A program made the position numbers and the translations under genes. From positions 1 through 9,928 of the forward strand of contig JAFSWA010000013.1 in assembly GCA_017444705.1 (NCBI GenBank): a DNA stretch of 9,928 nucleotides, given 5' to 3'. The stretch comes from a bacterium. Its GTDB lineage: Bacteria > Cyanobacteriota > Vampirovibrionia > Gastranaerophilales > Gastranaerophilaceae. The notes under the pieces were generated by a model, which saw only the letters and a program-made list of their open reading frames with translations, was not told where the DNA came from and searched no databases. Positions 1 through 5,282 of the stretch are shown here, in pieces; the stretch's first letter is position 1, and every line of letters starts with the position of its first letter.

Positions 1-1
1 A

Positions 2-349
2 AAACGAGATATTGAAAACGGAAAAACTTTTTTTATGCAAACAGATGAAATTGCAAAAAAAATTGACACAGAACAGTTCAGAAGAAGTTTTTTGAAATGT
101 TTAAACGACCCTGTTTTTACCCCAATCGAAAGACTTCTGATGATAAAAAGATTCGGACTTGACGGTAAAAAAGAAAAAAGGACTTTGGTTGCGTTGAGAG
201 ATAATTATTTGCCCTCTGTTACAACAAAAGAGAGTATAAGAATACATCTTCGAAAAGCACTGTTAAAAATAGAAAAAGGTTTAAGAACGGGTCGTTTTAA
301 TAAATACGGGTTAAAGGAATTTTCCGGATATTTTGATTTAATTGAATAA
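2..349 (+). CDS. Sigma-70 region 4-like protein, 3' part only (5' end outside window)
   Basis: The frame is open from base 2 to the TAA at 347-349. An ATG exists at 35 but has no convincing Shine-Dalgarno site, and the frame reads through upstream of it, so the gene most likely starts before the window. The visible 115 codons are basic. The stretch from FTPIERLLMIKRFGLDG through RKALLKIEKGL follows the layout of sigma-70 region 4: an 'LTPRE..VL.LR.GLD' helix, a helix-turn-helix, then 'R..KALKKL'. The turn (NYLPSVTTKES) is a few residues longer than in housekeeping sigma factors. A role as a sigma factor or sigma-like DNA-binding regulator is inferred from this resemblance only. It could also be another HTH protein. 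Confidence 0.45.
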   Translation, partial: KRDIENGKTFFMQTDEIAKKIDTEQFRRSFLKCLNDPVFTPIERLLMIKRFGLDGKKEKRTLVALRDNYLPSVTTKESIRIHLRKALLKIEKGLRTGRFNKYGLKEFSGYFDLIE

Positions 350-382
350 ATTTGTCACTCAATTACATAAATTGTAACATTC

Positions 383-411
383 TTGACGAAAAATTTAAAA
401 TTTGTTACGCT
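383..411 (+). promoter_or_regulatory. Sigma70-type promoter for the aquaporin gene
   Basis: A -35 box TTGACG (383-388), a 17-nt spacer and an extended -10 (TG at 403-404, TACGCT at 406-411). The predicted start of transcription near 418 leaves a leader of about 23 nt. It also excludes the upstream TTG (402) and ATG (417) as translation starts, which supports the ATG at 441. Confidence 0.5.
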
Positions 412-440
412 TACAAATGTACTTAAAAAAGGAAATGTTT

Positions 441-1133
441 ATGAAAATGACAAGTGATTTAAAGAAGTGTTTTGTAGAGTTTTTCGGAACTTTTTTCTTA
501 TGCTTTACAATTTTATGTTGTGTATTATTGAATACAGGTGCAGGAGCGATATTGAATCCTCTGATAATAGGTCTTGTTTTGGCAGCAGTTGTTTATGCGG
601 GCGGACCTATTTCCGGAGCTCATTACAATCCTGCGGTTTCTCTCGGAATCTTTCTCATCGGAAGAATGGGTTCTAAAAAGACTTTGCTGTATATAATTTT
701 TCAAATCTTCGGTGCAGCTTATGCGGCATTAATGATTTTATTTTTATCTTTCGCAATTGATAAAACTGTAACGAATTTATCAATTGCACCTTTAATGATT
801 GCAGAAATTATTTTTACGACATTGTTAATTTATGTGGTTATGTTTTGTGCGGTTTCAAAAAGAGTTAACGGAAACAACTATTTCGGTTTTGCAATAGGCA
901 CTTCTCTTACAGTCGGAATTGCCGCTGTCGGCAGTATTTGTTTGACCGCTTTTAATCCGGCTGTCGCTGTTGCTTTGGGTTTGGCAGGTGTTGCATGTTT
1001 AAAATTAGTCTTATTAACCATTCTTGCAAATGTTATAGCCGCTTTTATTGCCTGCGGTTTATTCAAATTACTTAATCTTGATGATATTGAAAAAGTTGAA
1101 ATAGTCGGAATTGATGAATTTATAAGAAAATAG
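441..1133 (+). CDS. Aquaporin / MIP-family membrane channel, atypical selectivity filter
   Basis: A 230-aa integral membrane protein with six hydrophobic segments and both half-helix signatures of the MIP family: GAHYNPAVS (N63-P64-A65) and TAFNPAVAV (N172-P173-A174). Start: ATG 441 has AGGA at 430-433, 7 nt upstream; the frame extends up to a TTG at 402 but that lies before the predicted transcript start. Members passively conduct water, glycerol or other small neutral solutes across the inner membrane. The arginine that normally follows the second NPA (R189 in E. coli AqpZ) is V175 here. An ungapped alignment made from memory puts I160 at the AqpZ H174 position. The filter is therefore hydrophobic and the substrate should not be assumed to be water. 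The 3' end overlaps the convergent mntP gene by 14 nt, and the likely terminator lies inside mntP. Confidence 0.88.
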   Translation: MKMTSDLKKCFVEFFGTFFLCFTILCCVLLNTGAGAILNPLIIGLVLAAVVYAGGPISGAHYNPAVSLGIFLIGRMGSKKTLLYIIFQIFGAAYAALMILFLSFAIDKTVTNLSIAPLMIAEIIFTTLLIYVVMFCAVSKRVNGNNYFGFAIGTSLTVGIAAVGSICLTAFNPAVAVALGLAGVACLKLVLLTILANVIAAFIACGLFKLLNLDDIEKVEIVGIDEFIRK

Positions 1134-1677
1134 ATTTTATACCTAAAAATACTAAAATTGCTCCCGCAAATTTACAAATAATATCGGGAGCAATTTTTTT
1201 GAAAAATTTCCCTGTTAAAAAACCTGTTACAGAAAGCAGAAAAGTTACAACTCCTATAATTAAAGCAGCTTTATACACAGGAGCTTTCATTAAAAATAAT
1301 GACCCGCCCGAAGCAAGTGCATCTATACTCGTTGCAACGGAAACCAAAAGTACTGCCTTGAAAGTTATATTAATATATTCGTTGTCAGAACATGGGGATT
1401 TTTGGTTATTTTTGGCTTCAAAAATCATTCTTAATCCTATTAAAATAAAGATTATTCCCGCAATAAATTGTGCATAGATTTGTATGTAATCAAAAATTAT
1501 ATTGGTTAAAAAAGCTCCGATTAACGGCATCATAAACTGGAAAAATCCTGTTCCTAACGCTAAGAAAAGACATGCTTTTTTAGACTCTTTTATATTACAA
1601 AGTCCGTAGGAAAATGAAACAGAAAAAGCATCTGTTGCCAAAACTAATGCTAAAAAAATGATTTCCGCTAATGACAT
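1120..1677 (-). CDS. mntP: MntP-type manganese efflux pump
   Basis: A 185-aa inner-membrane protein with six predicted transmembrane segments, matching the usual 180-190 aa of the MntP (DUF204) family, which exports Mn2+. It has the family's internal two-fold repeat: ATDAFSVSFSYG in TM1 (D16) and TSIDALASG in TM4 (D119), the positions of the conserved intramembrane aspartates. A charged hydrophilic loop around residues 88-103 separates the halves. Start: ATG 1677-1675 directly abuts the TAA of the upstream lipoprotein gene. Its Shine-Dalgarno GAGG (1683-1686) lies inside that gene's last codons, so translation is probably coupled. No yybP-ykoY manganese riboswitch is apparent upstream. The 3' end overlaps the aquaporin gene by 14 nt and contains that gene's terminator hairpin. 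Family assignment is strong; the metal is inferred from the family. Confidence 0.9.
   Translation of the reverse strand: MSLAEIIFLALVLATDAFSVSFSYGLCNIKESKKACLFLALGTGFFQFMMPLIGAFLTNIIFDYIQIYAQFIAGIIFILIGLRMIFEAKNNQKSPCSDNEYINITFKAVLLVSVATSIDALASGGSLFLMKAPVYKAALIIGVVTFLLSVTGFLTGKFFKKIAPDIICKFAGAILVFLGIKSIFL
1154..1200 (+). terminator. Rho-independent terminator of the aquaporin transcript, inside the mntP coding region
   Basis: Perfect 13-bp stem: AAAATTGCTCCCG (1154-1166) pairs with CGGGAGCAATTTT (1185-1197) across an 18-nt loop, with a T run at 1194-1200. It begins 20 nt after the aquaporin TAG. On the opposite strand the same bases encode about residues 160-175 of MntP, so the hairpin is also present in the mntP mRNA, followed there by a poorer U-rich tail (AGTATTTTTAG). 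Confidence 0.75.
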
Positions 1678-2118
1678 TTATTCCTCGAAATATGCACCGT
1701 TACAGTCATATTTTATTTTTTTCGGGGATTTTTGAAGCCTTTTTTCAAAACTTTCATCCATATTAACCATACTTGTAATTTCGCCGCCATTTTTGTCTAT
1801 TGTAACAAAAACCTTTGAATTTTTTTGGGGAATATATCTTCTTGGTTCCCCTATCGATGAAGCTACTGGCGGTTCTTCCGTATAATTGTGGCATTTTGCT
1901 TCAAATATTTTGCCCTCATTTTCATACAAACCCTCAAATTTAACCAATTGAATTTTATATCCTTTTTTTGATTGGATTGTTTTTACACTTTTAATTTTTG
2001 CGGCAGTTTTTATCTCAGAATTATTAATTCTGTTTAACATATACTCCGGCGAAAGCTCTGCAAATACAAAGCCGCAGCCTGTCAAAATTAAAATTATCAA
2101 AAATATTATCTTCTTCAT
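1678..2118 (-). CDS. Small predicted lipoprotein of unknown function, coupled to mntP
   Basis: A 146-aa protein not recognised as any family. It begins MKKIIFLIILILTGCGFVFA: a short basic n-region, a hydrophobic core and a lipobox L12-T13-G14-C15, so lipidation at C15 is likely. Signal peptidase I cleavage after the following FVFA is the alternative. The mature part is basic and hydrophilic (many K, E and N), with two further cysteines (in AKCHNY and YDCNGAY) that could form a disulfide. Start: ATG 2118 is preferred over an in-frame TTG at 2136, which would put six residues before the signal peptide and lies inside the predicted promoter. There is no Shine-Dalgarno site before 2118. The -10 TATAAT is placed so transcription would begin at the ATG itself, suggesting a leaderless mRNA. 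Its stop abuts the mntP start, so it may act in the envelope alongside manganese export (inference). Confidence 0.7.
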   Translation of the reverse strand: MKKIIFLIILILTGCGFVFAELSPEYMLNRINNSEIKTAAKIKSVKTIQSKKGYKIQLVKFEGLYENEGKIFEAKCHNYTEEPPVASSIGEPRRYIPQKNSKVFVTIDKNGGEITSMVNMDESFEKRLQKSPKKIKYDCNGAYFEE

Positions 2119-2124
2119 AAAATA

Positions 2125-2153
2125 ATTATACCACAAATTAATTTGATTAACAT
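2125..2153 (-). promoter_or_regulatory. Promoter for lipoprotein-mntP (extended -10)
   Basis: On the minus strand, TGG followed by a consensus TATAAT (2130-2125) forms an extended -10. A weak -35 (ATGTTA, 2153-2148) sits 17 nt upstream. The predicted transcription start coincides with the ATG at 2118. Its -35 region abuts that of the divergent gshB-like promoter, so the two may compete or be co-regulated. Confidence 0.5.
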
Positions 2154-2170
2154 TTTATATTTGATATACT
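2143..2170 (+). promoter_or_regulatory. Promoter for the gshB-like gene
   Basis: TTGATT (2143-2148), a 16-nt spacer and TATACT (2165-2170) preceded by TGA (extended -10). Predicted start near 2177. A good Shine-Dalgarno, AAGGGG (2181-2186), follows 6 nt before the ATG at 2193. Confidence 0.6.
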
Positions 2171-2192
2171 TTAATAAAAAAAGGGGATAAGC

Positions 2193-3155
2193 ATGAAAAA
2201 CGCATTAATAGTAATTGACAGAATTGAATTAAAATATTATGAATTTAACGAACTTGTTACAAATTTTTGGTTTAACAAAATTCTTTTGGAAATGGGCTTA
2301 GAGGTTGATATTTGTACGATTGACGGGCTTTCTGTTTCGGAATTTCAACCTTATGCAAATTGTTACAAAACAAAATGGGAAAATAATGACCTTGTAAAAT
2401 CGGAACAACCTATGATGAAGAATATAAACGATTTTGACCTCGTTTTATTCAGACCCGACCCGCCTGTTGATATTGATTACATTAATGCAACTTTAATATT
2501 TGATTTTGTTGATGAAAATAAAGTAAAAATAATAAACAGTCCGAAAGCAATAAGAAATTTTAACGAAAAGTTTCACAGTAATCTGTTTCCTGATTTTGTA
2601 CCGGAAAACATTGTTTCTGCCGATAAAAATCAGATTTTGAATTTTGTAAAAACACACAAAAAGGCAGTTATTAAGCCGTTAAATCAATGTTTCGGTCAGG
2701 GTGTTACGGCTCTTTTTGAGGATGATATTAACTTAAATTCTCTTATAAAAACCGCAACTAACAATTACAAAACTATTTGTCTTGTTCAAAAATATCTTGA
2801 TGGTGCAAGATATGGCGACAAAAGAGTTTTAACTTTGGGTGATGAAGTTTTGGGCTACGCAGTTACAAAAGCCCCTTTGGATAATGATTTCAAATTTAGC
2901 GAACATTCCGATAATTACCTGAGAATTGCGGAATTAACAGAGCATGAAAAACATATTGCCAAAACTGTTGCGGAAAAACTCAATAAAATGGGTATTCCTC
3001 TTATTGGTTTGGATATCTTGGACGGAAAAATTTTGGAAATTAATGTAACAAGCCCCTGCTATTTCCTTAAAGAAATTAAAAACCTTTATGGAGTTGATTT
3101 ATCAGAAAAATTCAAAACTTTCTTCGACGAAATTTTATGTTGCACAAAAATATAA
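2193..3155 (+). CDS. Glutathione synthetase (GshB)-like ATP-grasp ligase, divergent
   Basis: A 320-aa cytosolic ATP-grasp enzyme whose length (E. coli GshB is 316 aa) and collinear motifs match prokaryotic glutathione synthetase. Seen: an N-terminal domain with RPDPPVDIDYINAT (E. coli has RKDPPFDTEFIYAT); NSPKAIRNFNEK (NKPQSLRDCNEK); the ATP-binding KPL (K161); GDKRVL; and the metal-binding GLDIL...LEINVTSP with D274, E282 and N284, the counterparts of E. coli D273, E281 and N283. Two loops depart from the family: GMGG after KPL is replaced by QCFGQG, and the flexible glycine-rich NLAAGGRGE loop over the active site is replaced by a non-glycine, charged stretch (about 232-246). The fold and ATP/Mg2+ chemistry are well supported. 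Use of gamma-Glu-Cys plus glycine is not assured. No gshA is nearby. A weak terminator follows the stop. Confidence 0.75.
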   Translation: MKNALIVIDRIELKYYEFNELVTNFWFNKILLEMGLEVDICTIDGLSVSEFQPYANCYKTKWENNDLVKSEQPMMKNINDFDLVLFRPDPPVDIDYINATLIFDFVDENKVKIINSPKAIRNFNEKFHSNLFPDFVPENIVSADKNQILNFVKTHKKAVIKPLNQCFGQGVTALFEDDINLNSLIKTATNNYKTICLVQKYLDGARYGDKRVLTLGDEVLGYAVTKAPLDNDFKFSEHSDNYLRIAELTEHEKHIAKTVAEKLNKMGIPLIGLDILDGKILEINVTSPCYFLKEIKNLYGVDLSEKFKTFFDEILCCTKI

Positions 3156-3159
3156 AATT

Positions 3160-3182
3160 ATGCAAATTATTTTTGCATTTTT
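3160..3182. terminator. Weak AT-rich hairpin at the gshB-like/xre convergent junction
   Basis: ATGCAAA (3160-3166) and TTTGCAT (3172-3178) form a perfect 7-bp stem with a 5-nt loop. A T run (3178-3182) follows on the plus strand, and a U-rich stretch (ATTTTATATTTTT) follows on the minus strand. It lies 4 nt after the gshB-like stop and overlaps the xre stop, so it could serve both genes. The low GC makes it a weak candidate. Confidence 0.4.
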
Positions 3183-3490
3183 AAGCATTGATAAAGCGAA
3201 ATTAAAATATTTTCATTATGCAAATTTTCAGAAATTTCTCTTTTCATTTTTTCCAAATCATCATTTTTCATAAAATAAAGCTGCCAAGGAGCAATTTCAA
3301 GTGCATTTGAAATCGCAATAAGATTCTCACATTGAGGATAATTATGACCTGATTCAATTCTTGATAAACTTTTCATTTCAAGATTAATTTTTTCCGCTAA
3401 TTCTTCCTGTGAAAGCCCCTTCTTTTTTCTAAAAAATTTTATTTTCTCCCCTATATTCTTTTTTAATATGTCTGAATTAAGTTTCTTCAT
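3167..3490 (-). CDS. XRE-family helix-turn-helix transcriptional regulator
   Basis: A 107-aa protein with a Cro/CI-type HTH at about residues 13-70: IGEKIKFFRKKKGLSQEELAEKI, then a recognition-helix region ending SRIESGHNYPQCENLIAISNAL. This is the classic XRE pattern: RKKKGLSQEELA, R-E-G, then P and L. The C-terminal 35 residues are charged and probably helical. No ligand or peptidase domain is present. Start ATG 3490 has AGAGG (3503-3499), 8 nt upstream. It is divergent from the prepilin-like gene across 155 bp, and a 15-bp palindrome covers the prepilin -10, so it may control that gene and itself (inference). Its target and signal cannot be read from the sequence. Confidence 0.85.
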   Translation of the reverse strand: MKKLNSDILKKNIGEKIKFFRKKKGLSQEELAEKINLEMKSLSRIESGHNYPQCENLIAISNALEIAPWQLYFMKNDDLEKMKREISENLHNENILISLYQCLKMQK

Positions 3491-3548
3491 AAAAATAACC
3501 TCTATTTAATAAATAATAAATTCATTAAATACAAATAAAAACTTATTT

Positions 3549-3577
3549 ATTATAAGAACACTTGAAAAAATTCTAAT
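3549..3577 (-). promoter_or_regulatory. Candidate promoter for xre
   Basis: A consensus -10 TATAAT on the minus strand (3554-3549), with only a weak -35 (ATTAGA) 17 nt upstream. An inverted repeat AAATAA-aaac-TTATTT (3533-3548) lies just downstream of the -10, around the expected transcription start, and could be an autoregulatory operator. AT-rich background makes chance -10 matches common. Confidence 0.35.
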
Positions 3578-3590
3578 TATAAGTTATAAT
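3562..3590 (+). promoter_or_regulatory. Strong promoter for the prepilin-like gene, with 15-bp palindrome over the -10
   Basis: TTGAAA (3562-3567), a 17-nt spacer and TATAAT (3585-3590), with a predicted start near 3597 and a leader of about 49 nt. The perfect palindrome ATTATAAGTTATAAT (3576-3590) ends exactly with the -10, a typical operator position for a dimeric repressor. The neighbouring XRE protein is the obvious candidate (inference). Confidence 0.6.
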
Positions 3591-3645
3591 ACTATTACTT
3601 ATTTGTAGAATTTCTAAAAAAATATTATTTTAAAGAGGTGTTTTT

Positions 3646-4722
3646 ATGAAAAAGATTGAAAAAAAATATGGATTTACGCTCGCAGAAACTCTAATTACAT
3701 TGAGCATTCTCGGCATAGTTGCGGCAATTACTGTTCCGGCTCTTGTAGGCAGACAAATTGAAAATCAAAATCGTACAAAGCTCAAAAAAGCTATGACAAT
3801 GTATTAAAAAGCTATTAATAATATGTTAATTGAAAACGACCTGCAAACAGAGGATTCATTTAAAGCATGGGCAAAAAAAGATGCTACAACAAATAATTAC
3901 CAGGAACAAAGAGGGTATTTTAAAATAGCGGAGATGTCAACAAAAGAGGGTGCGACAAATTGCAGATTTAAAACCGCTGACCGTATTTGGTGGGATATTT
4001 GCGGTACAAATGACAGCAATATAGAAAACCCGATAATTATTTTGGATGGAAAGTATAAAGATGCAGACCGTTCTGAGTTAGAAATGTTAGCAAAGACGGA
4101 AAAAGTTGACGGGAAAAAGGTTTATGTATATGCTCTTGTCGGCAGACGTGATGAAACAACCGGCTCAGTGAGAATTGATGACAAAGCTTATGAAACAACT
4201 TCACCGAATAAAGAATATTTGGAAAAAGTCTATGCATTTTTAGAAAAAAGAGATATGATTGTTGCTGATGCAGGCGGGGGAAATAGCAACGGAATATGTA
4301 ACGGAGAAAATTCATGTGAAGTAGATGATTTAACCTATAAAAAAGTATCATTTTCTGAAGAGCCTACAGTAGTAAATTTAAGTAATGGTGATACATCAAC
4401 ATCTGTTGCAACGGGTGATAAATACGTAACGGTAGTTGCAAGCGGAAAAGGTTGGGAATACGCACAAACAGCTTGTCCTGACGGGACACATCTTGCAAAA
4501 GCAGCTGAGATTCAACAAATGGCTAATAATGGTTCTTTATATACTCTTTGTGAAAACTGTGAATATAGTGATTATCGTGATTATACTTGGTTTTGGGCTG
4601 CCGAGGGGAAAGCCTATACTTATGAAACTGCCGGATACTATTTTAGTCGCTACAATAATAGATTTGATGATGCAAAGGACAATTATGTTAATAATAATCA
4701 AGTTGTTTGTGTAGAGGATTAA
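3646..4722 (+). pseudogene. Type IV prepilin-like (pseudopilin) gene interrupted by an in-frame TAA at codon 54
   Basis: Start ATG 3646 has AGGTG at 3636-3640, 5 nt upstream. The N-terminus is a textbook type III signal: KKIEKKYG, then FTLAETLITLSILGIVAAI with Glu at +5 after the predicted prepilin-peptidase site, and a hydrophobic helix to about residue 34. The frame reads LKKAMTMY then TAA (3805-3807), and continues in the same frame for 304 codons with pilin-like sequence (KAINNMLIENDL...) to the TAA at 4720-4722. One substitution, probably CAA to TAA, explains this; there is no frameshift. Intact, it would be about 358 aa. An ATG at 3823 opens the downstream 299 aa but lacks a Shine-Dalgarno and the signal. 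The C-terminus (about 4438-4722), with ACPDGTHLAKAAEI, WFWAAE and a final VVCVED, resembles DUF1566/FISUMP-type lectin-like domains. Eight cysteines downstream of the stop suggest disulfides. The alternatives are a sequencing error or readthrough. Confidence 0.8.
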
Positions 4723-4755
4723 TAAACCGACAAAATACAAACAAAAGATAGTAAT

Positions 4756-4776
4756 GTAGGTCAGGCACTGCCTGAC
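4756..4776. repeat. Palindrome 1 (GTAGG-led)
   Basis: GTCAGGCA and TGCCTGAC are perfect 8-bp arms around a single C (4760-4776). In RNA this would give a 7-bp stem with a 3-nt loop. It is preceded by the GTAGG lead starting at 4756, as in palindrome 2. Confidence 0.7.
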
Positions 4777-4784
4777 AAAATTCG

Positions 4785-4806
4785 GTAGGGTGCAATTTTT
4801 TGCACC
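4785..4806. repeat. Palindrome 2 (GTAGG-led)
   Basis: GGTGCAA (4789-4795) and TTGCACC (4800-4806) form a perfect 7-bp stem with a TTTT loop, preceded by the GTAGG lead at 4785. It resembles palindrome 1 in length and architecture but has a different arm sequence. Confidence 0.7.
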
Positions 4807-4813
4807 GAAAAAC

Positions 4814-4840
4814 TGGATTGCCACGTACTCGTTGCGACAT
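4814..4840. repeat. Degenerate copy of the TGGATTG repeat
   Basis: TGGATTGCCACG (4814-4825) matches 11 of 12 bases of the left arm at 4888-4899. The right side (TTGCGACA, 4832-4839) looks like that repeat's TTGCAATGACA right end with AAT missing. It is probably an internally deleted relative. Confidence 0.5.
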
Positions 4841-4850
4841 TTTTTAATAT

Positions 4851-4880
4851 GTAAGGTGGGCAAACTTGCCCACCATTTTT
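4851..4880 (+). terminator. Palindrome 3: repeat able to act as terminator
   Basis: GGTGGGCAA (4855-4863) and TTGCCCACC (4866-4874) are perfect 9-bp arms around AC, preceded by a GTAAGG lead and followed by ATTTTTT. It has the architecture of palindromes 1 and 2. With the T run it could end the prepilin-like transcript, whose stop is about 130 nt upstream. Whether it was recruited as a terminator or only resembles one is unclear. Confidence 0.5.
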
Positions 4881-4887
4881 TATATTT

Positions 4888-4932
4888 TGGATTGTCACGA
4901 AACCCCCGAACTAACGGTTTCTTGCAATGACA
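4888..4932. repeat. Full-length TGGATTG...ATGACA palindromic repeat
   Basis: The left end TGGATTGTCACGAAACC and the right end GGTTTCTTGCAATGACA form an interrupted inverted repeat: TGTCA pairs with TGACA, and GAAACC pairs with GGTTTC. The centre (4905-4915) is unpaired. It resembles a palindromic element type I recall from other gut-associated genomes; this was not verified. Confidence 0.6.
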
Positions 4933-4989
4933 TGGAAAATTACTTAAATATGTACAGTTCGCCAATATTTTTATCTATTGTTTAATAAT

Positions 4990-5259
4990 TTAAAGCAACT
5001 CGTTTGATATATCTCGGTAAAGACCGTTTGCTTCCGCCGTTTTCATCACTTGTACGGCTTTTTTAATACTCGAAACAAATTTATGCGGAGAGAACATCAT
5101 TTGCGGATTTTCTTGAATATAAAGCGGATTTATCATAAACCGAGCTCGGGTTATATTATCCGAACAACCCAACATTTTTGCTGCGTTTCTATCTGCTTTA
5201 ACAACCAAACTGCCCGGATTAAATGTTAACTTGAAACAATTAAGTGCCTGTACATTCAT
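4990..5259 (-). CDS. 89-aa hypothetical protein with a consensus promoter
   Basis: I do not recognise this protein. It is soluble-looking, has no signal peptide or membrane segment, contains two cysteines and several methionines (including PQMMFSP), and ends in a helical, charged stretch (SSIKKAVQVMKTAEANGLYRDISNELL). The gene call is supported by its control signals: AAGGAG (5272-5267), 7 nt before ATG 5259, and a perfect TTGACA-N17-TATAAT promoter, giving a leader of about 17 nt. It is monocistronic, divergent from rph, and followed by the palindromic repeat cluster. Expression is predicted to be strong. No function can be proposed. Confidence 0.75.
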   Translation of the reverse strand: MNVQALNCFKLTFNPGSLVVKADRNAAKMLGCSDNITRARFMINPLYIQENPQMMFSPHKFVSSIKKAVQVMKTAEANGLYRDISNELL

Positions 5260-5282
5260 ACAAATACTCCTTACTTGTATAC

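Larger units (their letters stand above)
4751..4935. repeat. Cluster of five short palindromic repeats between genes
   Basis: The 267-bp gap between the prepilin-like gene and the 89-aa gene is filled mainly by consecutive palindromes at 4760-4776, 4789-4806, 4814-4840, 4855-4874 and 4888-4932. Three carry the same GTA(A)GG lead at their left edge, and two share TGGATTG(C/T)CACG. The composition is more GC-rich than the flanks. No transposase is present. They look like REP/MITE-type dispersed elements that inserted next to one another; long minus-strand frames crossing them are not genes. Confidence 0.75.

Noticed and set aside
1199..1477. 92-codon plus-strand ORF antisense to mntP
   Set aside because: mntP on the other strand has full family motifs; this is its antisense shadow.
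2119..2192. Possible manganese (yybP-ykoY) riboswitch upstream of the lipoprotein-mntP operon
   Set aside because: The gap is 74 bp, the predicted leader is near zero, and no paired helices of that motif are visible.
3157..3226. 12-bp direct repeat ATTATGCAAATT at 3157-3168 and 3215-3226
   Set aside because: The second copy lies inside the xre coding sequence and the sequence is AT-rich, so chance is the simpler explanation.
3805..3807. Genetic-code reassignment of TAA
   Set aside because: Several clear genes in the window end at TAA with their expected length, so TAA is a normal stop here.
4037..4351. 104-codon minus-strand ORF inside the prepilin-like gene
   Set aside because: It is a shadow of the plus-strand frame, with an implausible His/Phe/Leu-rich composition and no start signals.
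4751..4935. CRISPR array
   Set aside because: The units differ in sequence, spacing is irregular and there are no equal-length spacers or cas genes.
4537..4965. 142-codon minus-strand ORF across the end of the prepilin gene and the repeats
   Set aside because: It is antisense to clear coding sequence and then runs through palindromic repeats; its cysteine- and isoleucine-rich product has no domain and no Shine-Dalgarno was evident.
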